A stretch of 64,000 nucleotides of DNA from NCBI RefSeq assembly GCF_015706575.1, contig NW_024037064.1, positions 10,083,606-10,147,605 of the forward strand, in the 5' to 3' direction. The notes beneath the pieces are model-generated. The model was not told the origin of the DNA and ran no database searches. It was given only the letters and a program-made list of their open reading frames with translations. The DNA is from Patiria miniata (taxonomy: Eukaryota; Echinodermata; Asteroidea; Valvatida; Asterinidae). Positions within the stretch are counted from its first letter, which is position 1. Every line of letters begins with the position of its first letter. The position numbers were made by a program, and so were the translations under genes. Positions 34,868 through 46,265 of the stretch are shown piece after piece.

Positions 34868-36172
34868 TATTCAACCCGCCTGTAAATACGCAGTTTAAGA
34901 AATATGATCATCCTACAATGTATGCTGATTTTGACTTCGCTTATTTCAAAACAAGGTTTTATTAGTTGGTTTCAGTTGCCTCAATGGGTTGAGTTATGTA
35001 GAGAAATTGAAATTCGAGAAGAAAGTGGAATAAAAAAAAAACATTCCATGGAAACAAATGCAGTGATTATTACAACTCATGATGTTAATCATGTGAGCTA
35101 GCTCCTATGAAACGAAACATTGATTTGTTTCTTTAATTAAACCCAGCATAACCTTCAGGTTATTATGTACTGTAAAGAAGTCACGAGAAATGTTTGATGT
35201 AATAACTGACAGTTCAATTATATATTTAGAATTTTCTCGACATCTACGATTATATGTTGTGAGTACATTTTAGATTACATGCGACTCAGTTTGTAAATAT
35301 TGAATACTGAAAATGAGAAGGCCCAAATGTTACAGGGTTTCAATTAAACCCACGTGATGGGTTATTGACCAATAGGAATGTATAAGCTTTCCTAAGGATT
35401 TAATGACAAGGATTAGCTTTCAATTAAAAAGAAAACAAAAACAGTGTTGGTTAATTTTTAACTCAATATGATTAAGATACATGCATAGCCTACATTTCTT
35501 TCAACTGTCAAAAAAAAAAATTGACACAGTTTCCCAAAAATCTCGAGATAATTTAAAAACTGTTTAAATATGTCAAGTACAGTCAAATTAAAATTAAATT
35601 TGATTGTTCTGTCTAAGACATTTTGTTTAATTGCTATTAGCCTGCCTGTAAATACACAATTTCTCGAAATGTGATCATTCTCTGTTGATTTGACTTAGCT
35701 CATTTCAAAACTTAGTTTTATTAATTGAATTCAGCTGCTTCAATGAATGGGTTGGTAATTTGGTACATTTAAGAAGCTTAAATTCCAGAAGAAACTTCAT
35801 CAAAAACATTACATAGAAAACATCATGTGATAATTAAGACTCATGAGAATCATATAGACGAAATCTTGAAGTTAAAAAAACGGCTTAGGGAAGTTTTAGC
35901 TCTTTTCGTATTTGCATTGTCGCCAACATACATGTAACACTGGAGTTATCATGAACAGAAGTTATGATTGTTGTATATATATCTTTTAACCAAAAGCCCA
36001 ATTATACACTAATGTTTATTCTCGACATCAACGATATGTTTTGAGTAGAATTTGGTATATATGGATTTCGTGAGATTAAGTTTGTAAATAGTGAATACTG
36101 AAATATACGTAAAATGCTAACCTGATTTTTATCAAAGGGGTGCATTCAAGCAACGTGATCGGTTCTTGGCCA
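34868..36172. repeat. Tandem spacer modules, two copies
   Basis: Openings lie near 34873 and 35640, and cores near 35350 (CACGTGATGGGTTATTGACC) and 36155 (GTGATCGGTTCTTGGCC). This is the same family as 22605-24480, with one copy fewer. Confidence 0.7.
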
Positions 36173-36177
36173 ATAGG

Positions 36178-36646
36178 GGTGCAGACCAGTACATCGGTCC
36201 GAAATTGCCTACGCCGGCCAAATCACGATTTGCATGCCCTCAAAATCGTCAGTATTTGGGCATGATGTGGGCCTTGAAATTGAGGGTTTGTAAAAAATAT
36301 GGGTGGAAGCCGTGCACAGGAGTGAGAGCTTGCAGTTCTGTGTAATTTGGATGTAATTTGGACCCTAAAAGCGCTCTATTTTGCAATGGAGTGTAGGCAT
36401 CGTTTTTCAAAATGGCGATGGGCTTCAGGACTATTTTCAGGGGTGATCATCTTCAGATGGAAATTTCTCCTGAAAGTCATCAGTTGCCCCCCAAAAATTG
36501 AAAAGAAAATAAAAGACGATGAAATTAGCTTTAATTTGATGTGTGTCTCGAACATCTTGGAGAGTTGTGAGTATTTTTTCCGAATTTTTGAAGTTGGAGC
36601 ATTTACCCATGGGGGTCTATGGAAGTTTATTTACTGGTCTGCTACC
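36178..36646. mobile_element. MITE inserted in the CCAAT segment before TRIM gene 3
   Basis: The left end GGTGCAGACCAGTA and inverted right end GGTAGCAGACCAGTA match, flanked by ATAGG (36173-36177 and 36647-36651). Removing it restores the segment seen in the other units (GGCCAATAGGAATGTTTTCAC). The superfamily is unassigned; a 5-bp duplication is assumed. Confidence 0.8.
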
Positions 36647-36651
36647 ATAGG

Positions 36652-37010
36652 AATGTTTTCACTGTCCTAGCTAGGTATTTCATGACCAAGTTCCCAATTG
36701 GAAAGGAAAATAGTGTTTTTAAAATAATCAAATGCTACAGCTATAGCTTATGAAACTGTGGTGCATGTTTTGTATGCAGGCTTGTACTTTGCATTTGTGT
36801 ATGTGTAAGGCCGATACACAGGGCTTCACGATACCAGTACGCGAATGCAATTGACTTTGCCCAAACAGAAGGAGTCACACAAGCCTGACACGAGAAGATA
36901 CTAATAAATACCCTTGAGTGCCAATTGAACAAAGTCCAAAAGATCGACCGCGCACTCGAGTACCGTACACTCGTCTGTAATGTACTACACTATAGGCCTA
37001 CTTGTTTGTC
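36652..37010 (+). promoter_or_regulatory. Candidate promoter block of TRIM gene 3
   Basis: This is the TATA-like ACTAATAAATACCC near 36899 with the downstream CCAATTGAACAAAGTCC and CTCGAGTACCGTACACTCG. The CCAAT word is now about 470 bp further away because of the MITE. Confidence 0.45.
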
Positions 37011-38599
37011 TGTATGTTTTGGCTAAAAAACTTGTTTTATTTTCAATAAAGCGGGAATTTCTTCAAACTAATCAATGATGTGCTATAACTTTGAAGTTTT
37101 GTTCAAATTTTTAAGTGACTTAAAGGAGATAGGCGTTACTGATTTAGCAGACACCACTCTAATTGTTTGGATATTTTTTAATGACACTTAACATTTCGAT
37201 TCCTAATTAAATAGTACTGTAATTGAGACTGTATTTGAATTTGATGGGGAGTTTTTAAATGGCAAAGAAGCGGTTTTTTTTTCTAATTGAATATATTTTG
37301 TGTAGTTTTGGCAATACAAATTTATTCGATTTAAAATTGGGAATGGGAGGAAAAGTTGTCCCATAATAGGTTGAGGAGTAATTATTCAGTAAACGAAATT
37401 TGAATTATCCCCCCTCCCCCCTCAGGTGATTCAGGCGGGTATATTTTGGAGGACTCGAGTCAGTTTATTTGTTTATTTTTTGTTTGACTCGTGACTGGCA
37501 TCAGACTCGTTATACCTTTTGGACTCGGTTGGAGTCAGACTCGGCTAGTGACTGATTCGGACTAGGTTCAAATCGAATCGAGTCCATTTCCAAAAACAAA
37601 AACGTGTTGAAACGTGAGGAAAAAGTTTAATGAATTTGTTAATTTATTTTTGTTACATTTTTTTTAATCATATTCTAATGGAAACGGCCCCTTTGAATGG
37701 TGTGGAATAATAATAATAAAATTGTACATTTGCAATTGTGAGTGTGAATCACCTCTAAATCTCCATCCACATCGGTTAATGCCGTAGAAGTAGCAACATA
37801 AAGTTGCAAACAATCTGAATGATGACGAGACATCCAAATTCTACACAATAATCAAAACTACAAAGTGTATTTTGTCCATGAGCTTTAATCCAAGTGAGTT
37901 CATCATATACAGCCACTTGCCAGATGGTCAGTCCCATCAGAGCTCTGCAAACAGTGAATTGAATAAAAGTCAAAAGCAACTGCATGATTTCATGGGGATA
38001 TCACTTTTTTGTGATCGCAAATAGACTTTTCATAAAGAATGACTTGAGAATAAAACTTAAAAGCATATGAGAAATGCATGTTTACCGACATCATATTGGG
38101 TAAGATGCAGCATTTAATGCAGTTTAGAATTTATAAAAAAAAAATTAAGAAAAAAAGTAAAAGGGGCTTAGATATCCCGTTTCAGGCAATGAACGCGGGT
38201 TATTTTTAAAAAAAATGAAGAAAAAATGATACCGCCCTTAGATCGGGAATCTGTCTCATTTGGACGTCCTCAAGTGTTTGTTTTTTAAAGGCCGTAGGTA
38301 CTTTCGAATCTTCCCTAAGTGCGCTGCCAAACAAAATGGCCATCCCTTGTCTTTGGTAAACAAGGAAACACAATAATCCGTTCAAATTACCCCCTTGAAC
38401 TGCTACAAGGGAGAGTTTGGGCAGACAACTTGAAAAAGACATTGGAATGCACTGCCGATGGCGTCTACCGATGGCGCTTGATGACGCCCTCGCATCGGTA
38501 TTATTCCTTAATTGATTTTAGATTCAGTTTTTGTCCAGAGTCAGAGTGAGTGAAATATTCGAACAGCTGATCACGAACATCTACTTAACTTGTACCATA
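37010..38599. other. Long 5' intron or spacer of gene 3
   Basis: Colinear with 24770-26476, including the degenerate GACTCG repeat (37455-37590). No conserved protein frame. Confidence 0.5.
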
Positions 38600-38794
38600 G
38601 GCCGAGTTCGGGCGGTCTGTTCCTGACACGGGTATTTTGTTTGTGCGTGGAGCTATATTAACTCCACGGTGCGAGCGAAACCCAGACAGGTATCCTGTTC
38701 CGAGTGCAGTATTCGTGAGTCGTGTACGTGTTCTCGCCGGTCGGTCGCAAGAACAATACAACCCGTGTCAAGACTAGGCTGCCCGAACTCGGCC
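38600..38794. mobile_element. MITE with GGCCGAGTTCGGGC inverted ends (unit 3 copy)
   Basis: Same element and site as 26477-26688, with an inner hairpin around GGAGCTATATTAACTCC. It dates the split of units 2 and 3 to after its insertion, unless it was copied by conversion. Confidence 0.75.
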
Positions 38795-39083
38795 ATTGAC
38801 CTACAAGAAGCGCAGGTAAAATTGCCGTGCTGTCCCTTGGAGGCGCTCTTCATATTACATTTCACGTCGACTTCCACTTCCGCGTTGATTGCTTCGAGCC
38901 TGAACTGAAGATTTGCTTCTTTCGACTCAACAGAAACATCATTTTAGTTTTTACCAGCCTAAACAGGGAACGTCGGATAAATGTGAGCACAATAATCTTT
39001 GTCTTAAATCCTGGAGGAGCATTTTGTTGTAAAATTCTGATGTGTCATTTTTTGCGTGTCTGTATACATGTATTGTTGATGTA

Positions 39084-39687
39084 CCCTAACGTGGCGCGGC
39101 CCCTAACGTGGCGCACTTTGATTTTTCGCCTGTAGCGCCTACCTAGAGCAAAAGTTTTAACTGAAATTTCACAGAAAGTGAAATTTTATCAAGTTATAAA
39201 CACTCCCGTTCATAAATCGCGAGTTTATTTACCCGCTACAAAGTTAAAAGAAAAACTTATTTTGGCGTGATTTTCCGATTTTATTTTCAAGTGCAAAGTG
39301 AACCCTTTGAAAATGCCCCGAAAAATAAGAAAATAATTTTGTGACAAACATCTGGCTGCGTATGCAGGTAGAGATAATAATGATTTATCAGAATTTATCA
39401 AGTTTACAGAAATTCTTAAATGTTAATTTGGAATTTTCCGAGATTTATTTAAGTGCGCCACGTTAGGGAACACTCCGCCAAATTGTGCCCAATTTCCGGA
39501 CGCCACCGTTTTTTAATTTCGGCTTAAATTTCATGAAACCGAAATTGTTCACAAAGGTTAAACAGCAAGCATTAATAAGGTAAAAGTACCAGCATTTCAC
39601 TGCATGAATTTGAGGTTTGTCAACAAAGAGGTTTGGCAACACTTCACGAGGAAATTTGGGTAAGCTTCGAAGTGCGCCACGTTAGGG
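39084..39687. mobile_element. Inverted-repeat element with four CCTAACGTGGCGC motifs
   Basis: CCCTAACGTGGCGC at 39084-39097 is repeated at 39101 and is found inverted near 39453 and at 39674-39687. The element interrupts a segment that is continuous in unit 2 (CTGTACGTTTGGGAAT near 30360). It has no coding capacity. Exact borders and the duplicated target are uncertain. Confidence 0.75.
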
Positions 39688-40186
39688 AACACGACTATAC
39701 GTTTGGGAATCCAAATACATTTTTTTATGATACATGTACAAACATGACAAATGAACATGTGCATGTATAACGTACATGTACATGTTGTACGTGTACTCGT
39801 TATATGGCTGTTAATATATATAGAGTAATGGCATTTCTCGATCATGTCGATGCAAAGGACTATGGATTTTAACATGTTTTAAAAACGAATGACACTGACA
39901 GCTTGTAAAACAATATAATTATAAACGTAGATGGAAATAAAACGATAAAGAGGAACCATGTCATGTTATTCCAGAAAATATAATGGGAAAGAATGGAGTA
40001 TCCATCTGTTCATGATAGTTACAAATCTATGAGAAGACTCTACATACATGTAAGGAACAACAAAAGTGCTAATTTCAACCTCGTTAAGGACCTTTTTATG
40101 AAAACAGAATATATATTGTAATTATGAAAAAAGGTCGTGTCTTCTTTTGGCAGTATTGCTGACCTATATGGTATGACTATAACTTT

Positions 40187-40390
40187 GGAAAGATTTCCAT
40201 ATACGAAGTTCACTAATTTTCCTCTGTATTGACTAACAAGCCCCCAGATAGCAATTTCATGTCATCAAAGTCAATTTGAGCAGTGAGAAAATACAAGCAT
40301 TTTCTTAGAAAACACTTAGAATTGTTCAGTCCAATCTCATAGGGTTTGTACACAGGGTGTTGAGTGAACTTCGTATATGGAAATCTTTCC
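40187..40390. mobile_element. Short hAT-like MITE, 27-bp perfect inverted ends, 8-bp duplication
   Basis: The ends start GGAAAGATTTCCATATACGA and are exact inverses over 27 bp. ATAACTTT lies at 40179-40186 and again at 40391-40398. An 8-bp duplication is the hAT signature. The element is 204 bp long and non-coding. Confidence 0.88.
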
Positions 40391-40398
40391 ATAACTTT

Positions 40399-41255
40399 AT
40401 CCATGTCTATACACAACGTATTGTGAAGTTAGCCCCATAAACATGTCTATACTGGCCACTTTTCTATATTGAGTCACGCACCAATTGCGATTGTACTACA
40501 TTTGTACGTTTCCTACAATGATGTGTTTCCTGAATTTCAAATTAAGACTGTTTTCCAATTGATATCCGCTATGAAATCTACCTAAGTGCACAAACTACAC
40601 AAAATAATCAAAAGGTCAATGGTGCATCATGGTACATCTGTAAATCCATGACCTCGAGGTGCCTATATACTAGTTTTACTCCAAAATTCCCCTGAATATA
40701 TTACATGATGTACGGATTTCGATTTTCCTGGTTATGCACAAGCATATATAGGCCTGTATAGCAGTCCTTCGAAAGTGAATTTCCTTTTCAGGAGATCTTA
40801 GCATGCACGCCTATTGCTGTGTGGCTCTAAATACAAAGGAAGTCCAGGAGAAAAATTTCATGGGCCGGGCCACTATGGAGCATCTTACAACTAAATTTGC
40901 ACATTTAGTGATGTTTTGCATTCAGAAATTTGACATAATGATAAAGTGCAATATTAGATGATAAAGTCACTTTCAGATTTCTGCCTTCCCGGATTAACCA
41001 ACAATATCACAAAATCCAAGGAAGCATCACAAATAAAATAAAATATGTGATGTTTTGAAGGGGAGGTGCAGTTTATGGATAAGGATATGATTGTGCACTT
41101 GTTTCTTTTTAATTAACATCGATTCATATCAAATACAAAAGTACATCCTGCCAATTACTATTGGTCCCTACCCATAAAGAAAGCGTGCGAATGATGCATT
41201 TGTATCACTCTTATGTTTTAAATAAAATATTTTTTCTCACATTTATTAGACAAAA
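40399..41255. other. Proximal 5' flank of TRIM gene 3
   Basis: Colinear with the flanks of genes 2 and 5, with a conserved GAGGTGCAGTTTATGGATAA near 41063 and the acceptor-like TTTATTAG before the ATG. No gene. Confidence 0.45.
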
Positions 41256-43912
41256 ATGGCAACTGGACCTGCAGTAAGTTCAGCTCTAGAGACGATCAGC
41301 AGACATCATCTTGAGTGCAGCATCTGCCACGAGAGATACCAACAGCCCAAGATACTGGAATGCCTGCATAGCTTTTGTGAGCAATGTCTGCTGAAATATC
41401 GTAGCACGAAGCACCAGGACTCTATGGTGATCCCTTGCCCTGTGTGTCGACAGGAGACAAAGCTTCCTGAGGTGGGTGTGCAGGGTCTGAAAACCAACTT
41501 TCATCTGATTGGTCTGGTTGAGGAGTTTGAACTGCAGGAAAAGTTGGTGTGTTCGGGTGACACAAAGCTGCTATGTGAGACATGTGATGATGGCAATGAG
41601 GCAACAAGTCGGTGTTTGGACTGTGCGCAAAATATTTGTTTACGTTGTCAAAGTTCACACAAAAGAATTGCTACTACATCAAGCCACATCATCGCTACTT
41701 TGGAGGACATTCGTGAAGGAAGGGTGAAAGTAACGAAGGAAAACCCAAAGCAACATTCAAAATGTCCGAAACATGAAGGCGAAGTGACACGATTCTTTTG
41801 CACGACATGTGAAGTGTTGATCTGCCGAGATTGTACTGTCATTGACCACCGTATGCCAGAACACTCTTACATTGACAGAAATCTGGCCATATCAACGTAC
41901 AAGCAATCATTAGCTGAACTGTTTCCTCCACTTGAAAACTCAATGACAAAACTCCACGAGTCACGAGAAAAAGTCTCAAGAATGAAAGAAGATTTAGGTG
42001 TCACAGTTGAGAAGGTCATGACAGAAGTGCAAGACAGAGCAGCTGAGATACGAGCAGAGGTAACGGCTCAAGAAAATCGCATCCTTGACGACATCAAAAA
42101 CATCCAAACAGATCGTGGGCAGAAATTGGACGAATGTGAGAAAACTATGGGCTTAGCAGCGGAGAGATGTCAGCATTCACTAGACACAGCAAGAGAGGTG
42201 ACACGGACTGCATCAGATAGTAACTTTCTCTCACTTTATGCCACAATCAGCAAAGACTTGAAATTGTTGGCAGATCAGAGTGTGCCTAGAGTTTACAACA
42301 GGCTTGCATTTCTGAAGTTCAAGCAGAGTGAAGGTGTTGGTTGCATCAAGCTGGGTGAGGTGGTGGTGGAAAGCAAATGGGAGCTGTGTCGGGAGTTTGG
42401 TAGAGTGGGAAGCGGTCCAGGAGGGTTCAGTCTTGCTTGGGACATTGCTGCTCGTCAACCTGATGAGATTGCAGTGGCTGACATCAACAACAAATGTGTT
42501 GTGATTTGCAGCATCGATGGCAACCAGAAAAGCAAGATACCGATGCAAGGATGTAAGTTTAAATTACCGTTCATTGCAATCTGCCGAATCATGCACACAA
42601 ACAACATTTTCTTTGCTCGTCATTATATTTTTGTTTTTAATTTTCCTCACGAGATCTGATGAAACGGAATCACACTAGCTTTGATGCGAAACATTTTAAG
42701 TGAATACCTTTGTGTTCATAACATGTAGATTTTTAAACGTAAATGCATCGTCCATGTCAAAAATCTAATTTTCTTGCTATTTTTTCATAAATTGAACAAA
42801 CACTACTGTAAATTGAACCTCATGTTTGATACTGGGTTTTTGCCCTGTCCCCACGCATTTTTAATTAGATTGCTCTTGTTTTTTTTTCATGAAATTTGTT
42901 GGCTCGTTTCACGACATTTTTTCAAAGGATGAAAGGTCAAGAAAAATCCATTTAAAATGAAAGAAATATAAGTTTTCCTGATACACTGGTTCACTGGTTA
43001 ATTTCTCAACTGTTGTCAGGAGTCTTTTAATTTTTTTTCCTATTATCCCACTGAAAGATACAAAAGGCAATTATCGAAAGGCTTAAACATCAATATGTAC
43101 AGGATACCTTAAGACACAGTGATATCCCTAACATGTACACGTACAAATGTAAATGTATATTTGACAATGTATATTTTTTGGCCAGGGACACATTAATCAT
43201 CACTCCAATTCATTTTTGATATTTTTATAAATTGCAATTCAGATTGAAATTGACCACTATTGTTTGTTTTTACATCTCGCCCCCTACAGGTCCACGTGGC
43301 ATCGCAGCTACATGCAGCGACATTCGCTTGGTGGTTGTTGAGCAAAGCGCATCCCATGTGAAGGTGTTCAACAGCGACAACACGCTGGCATACAAGTTCC
43401 CAACGGTGCCGCCGAGTGAGGTCGGTAAGACCACGGTTGACCTCCAGAGCGTAGCTGTCAAGAATGATGGTACCATTGCAGTGGGTGATGTGGCGAGGAT
43501 GGTATTGACAGTGCACAGCCCCACTGATGGTGAGCTCCTTCATACCATACCAGTCAAGATTAAACCTTATTTTCTGGCTTTTGACAGCAATGATCGAGTT
43601 ATAATAAGTGGCTTTAAATCACAGACAGTGGATATTGCCGGTGGCAATGGTGCTACAAAACGCACCTTAAAACCCACCATCAATGGTCAACCAGTGAGAT
43701 ACTGCAATGGTGTATGCACCGATAGCTCAGGTATCTATGTTGTAATGCATAATGGTGATGACACGGGTCATATCCACCACTATGACCCTCAAGGTGGTTT
43801 TCTCAAGTGCATCGCACAGGGTCTGCACTACCCACAGGGTATCACATTCTCATCTGATGGGCAGCTGGCAGTGGCTGACTTCTACTCGGTAAAGACGTAT
43901 CGCCAGGTGTGA
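41256..43912 (+). CDS. TRIM-NHL protein, copy 3
   Basis: Exon 1 is 41256-42552 and exon 2 is 43290-43912; the 737-bp phase-1 intron is spliced at GAT/GTAAGT. The product is 639 aa with the full RING, B-box1, B-box2, coiled coil and six-bladed NHL order. RING and B-box ligands are intact, and B-box2 has HRMPEH in place of HCKPEH. The N-terminal part (KYRSTKHQDS) matches copy 5, while the linker and B-box2 (KVTKENPKQHSKCPKHEG, CTTCEVLICRDC) match copy 4. A polyadenylation signal AATAAA at 43998-44003 lies about 85 bp after the stop. Reading through the intron would give a 35-residue tail nearly the same as in copy 1. The role is as for the family: RING E3 ligase with a target-binding propeller. 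Confidence 0.93.
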
Positions 43913-45234
43913 TACGACATTTTGTTATCAGTCATGTCAATTTATAAGCATGGGTGAAATGTCGATAGAAAAATGAGAGAATGGTTCTAATTGCCACAAT
44001 AAAAAGGCACACTGATACCACAAGTAATAAAAAAAAAACCTAGGCTATACAGTATTGGTTTACATGTGTTGCCTGTAATTCTTCGACTTTTTTATCAATC
44101 GGTCAATTTAGTCCACAACTGTGGTCGGTTGAAAATTTTTCGTCTTAATTCATCAAGTATATACATGTCTATGTAGAGCTGTCAATGTTGGTCTTTGGTT
44201 TAAACCTTATTTTAACACAATGATCACTTGAAAGAGAGAAATGATGAATTTCTTAAAACATTCTTCAATGCGACACCGGGGAAACGTACCATTTTTCGAC
44301 TGTAAGCAGTTTATATTTTCAGTAAATTGCATATTTCAAAAAGGCAATATTTTCAATGTTCAACAAAACTTATTTTTCTTTGATAAATGGCCGTTTCGGA
44401 TTATAATGAGTCACCCTTTTTAGTTGTTGCCTTTACTTAACAAATAATGCGCAGTTCCTGATAACTAAGGGTTTGGTAATTAGAAGACAACAAAAATGCT
44501 TCGAATAAAAGCTCAAAATAACTCGGGCAACTGTCAATATCGACGCACAGCAAGAACAAAAAAAGTACATGTTTTGCCAAAAATGACATCGCAGTTTTGC
44601 TTATGACTTACATGCGCAATACGATATTACGGCTCTTGCAACAAATTTATACCGATTATGACAATTGAATCCAATCAATTCTATAAAATTGACTGTATTG
44701 ACCCCATCAATGGTATGGAATAATACTGATATCAACGATCTACTCGTTATAATATTGGCTAGTCATTATCCCTCCTATGCAAACAAACATTCTGTGCAAG
44801 TTTTCCTTTCAGTCAAAATCAGTCTAGTGACTGTTTTTCACGATTGAGTGCTCTCTGACAAAATAAAGCAGGATTGACTGGCTGTGATAGTTTATGTGTC
44901 GTGCTACAGCTATGCTTTGACTGTAGGTGATAGATAAGACATGTGCCTACTACTTATCTGCTTGTGTCTGTTGACTTAATTTGACTAGTCACAGTGCTTG
45001 CTTGAAATACATGTATGATCTGACTGTTTGGTGACTAGCCATAAGAGGCATGATAAGAAAGAGGGTTGATTTGTTGACTGTCTGTGACTGATCAGACAGC
45101 AGGAGGGTTGAACAATACATTGAAGTTTAGCCTAGATGTCCAGTTGGATGCGCATACACTAATGACAATGTATCATAGTTTAAGCAATACATGCCAACTG
45201 TGTTAAGTATAAGTATGTTAGGTATTTGAATTCT
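43913..45234. other. Type B spacer, proximal part (after gene 3)
   Basis: Nearly identical to 62241-63590 but unlike the A spacers after the first about 60 bp. It includes GGTGATAGATAAGACATGTG and a small palindrome CTGTCTGTGACTGATCAGACAG (in two words) near 45080. No gene. Confidence 0.65.
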
Positions 45235-46010
45235 AGTTCAGCTCGCCTGTAAATGCGCAATTCTGGGAATTGTATCATTCTATGTTGATTTCACTTTGCT
45301 CCTGTTAATTAAATGTTAATTTGGCTGAGTTCAGCTGTTTTTCAACTGAAAAAAAATGGCTTGGTTGATGGTTATAGACTTGAATTCCCCCCAAAAGTAA
45401 GAGAAAACAAAATATCACATTGAATCAAATGCGGTGAAAGTTTGTAAAAAAAAATGTTTAAGAATGAAATTGAAGGGAAAACCCTAACCGTAAGCGTGGT
45501 TGAAGCAAATAAGATTGTTAATTCATGTATATAAAAATTCGTCCTAAGATCAAGTACTATAGAGATGAATAACTTAAATCGTTATTCGAGAGAAAGTTTG
45601 GGATACCATTATTACGATTTGTTTGTATATCAATTGTTCTGGTACGTTAGATGTATTTTATTTTTCAACAAACAATACACTGGATCTGACAACTGAGGAT
45701 TATTGTTCTATCATTATCAGTCCTTTGTGCAGTCCTTTATTATCAGTCCTTTATGCATCATGAACAGAAATTACGAGAATTGTTTTATCTTTTAATCAAA
45801 AGTCCAATTATACATGTGTTATTTTTTCTCGAAATCAACGATATATTTTGACTAGATTTTGGTTCATATAGATTACATGAGGATAAGTTTGTAAATCGAG
45901 AACACTGAAATAAACGTAAGATAACCTAATATTTTTTAAAGGGTAAAATTCAAGCCAAGTGATCGGTTATTGGCCAAAATGATTTTTTTTAAATGCTACA
46001 TCTTGTTTTT
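45235..46010. repeat. Single spacer module before TRIM gene 4
   Basis: Opening CGCCTGTAAATGCGCAATTC near 45244 and core CAAGTGATCGGTTATTGGCC near 45955. It is a diverged single copy of the module found two to three times elsewhere. Its CCAAT word reads CCAAAAT and is probably lost. Confidence 0.55.
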
Positions 46011-46265
46011 ATAGTAAACTGTGGTGCATCATTTGTATACAGGCTTTTGGAGTCGTGTATTTAACTACTGCATGTGAAAGGCCGATACACAGGGCTTCAT
46101 GACAACAGTACGTGTTTGTAGTTGAATTCAGGTTGCGCAGACAGAAAGGGTCAGCCTGACACGGGACCATACTAAATCTCCTGGAGTGCCAATATTGAAC
46201 GAAGTTCAAATAGATCGACCGCGCATTCAGTGCCTTACACTCGTCTCATGATATACTTGTCTATC
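46010..46265 (+). promoter_or_regulatory. Candidate promoter block of TRIM gene 4 (diverged)
   Basis: It contains CTGTGGTGCATCATTTGTAT, ACTAAATCTCCTGGAGTGCC at the TATA-like position near 46171, and TTGAACGAAGTTCAAATAG. The TATA-like word is weaker than in the other copies. Confidence 0.35.
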
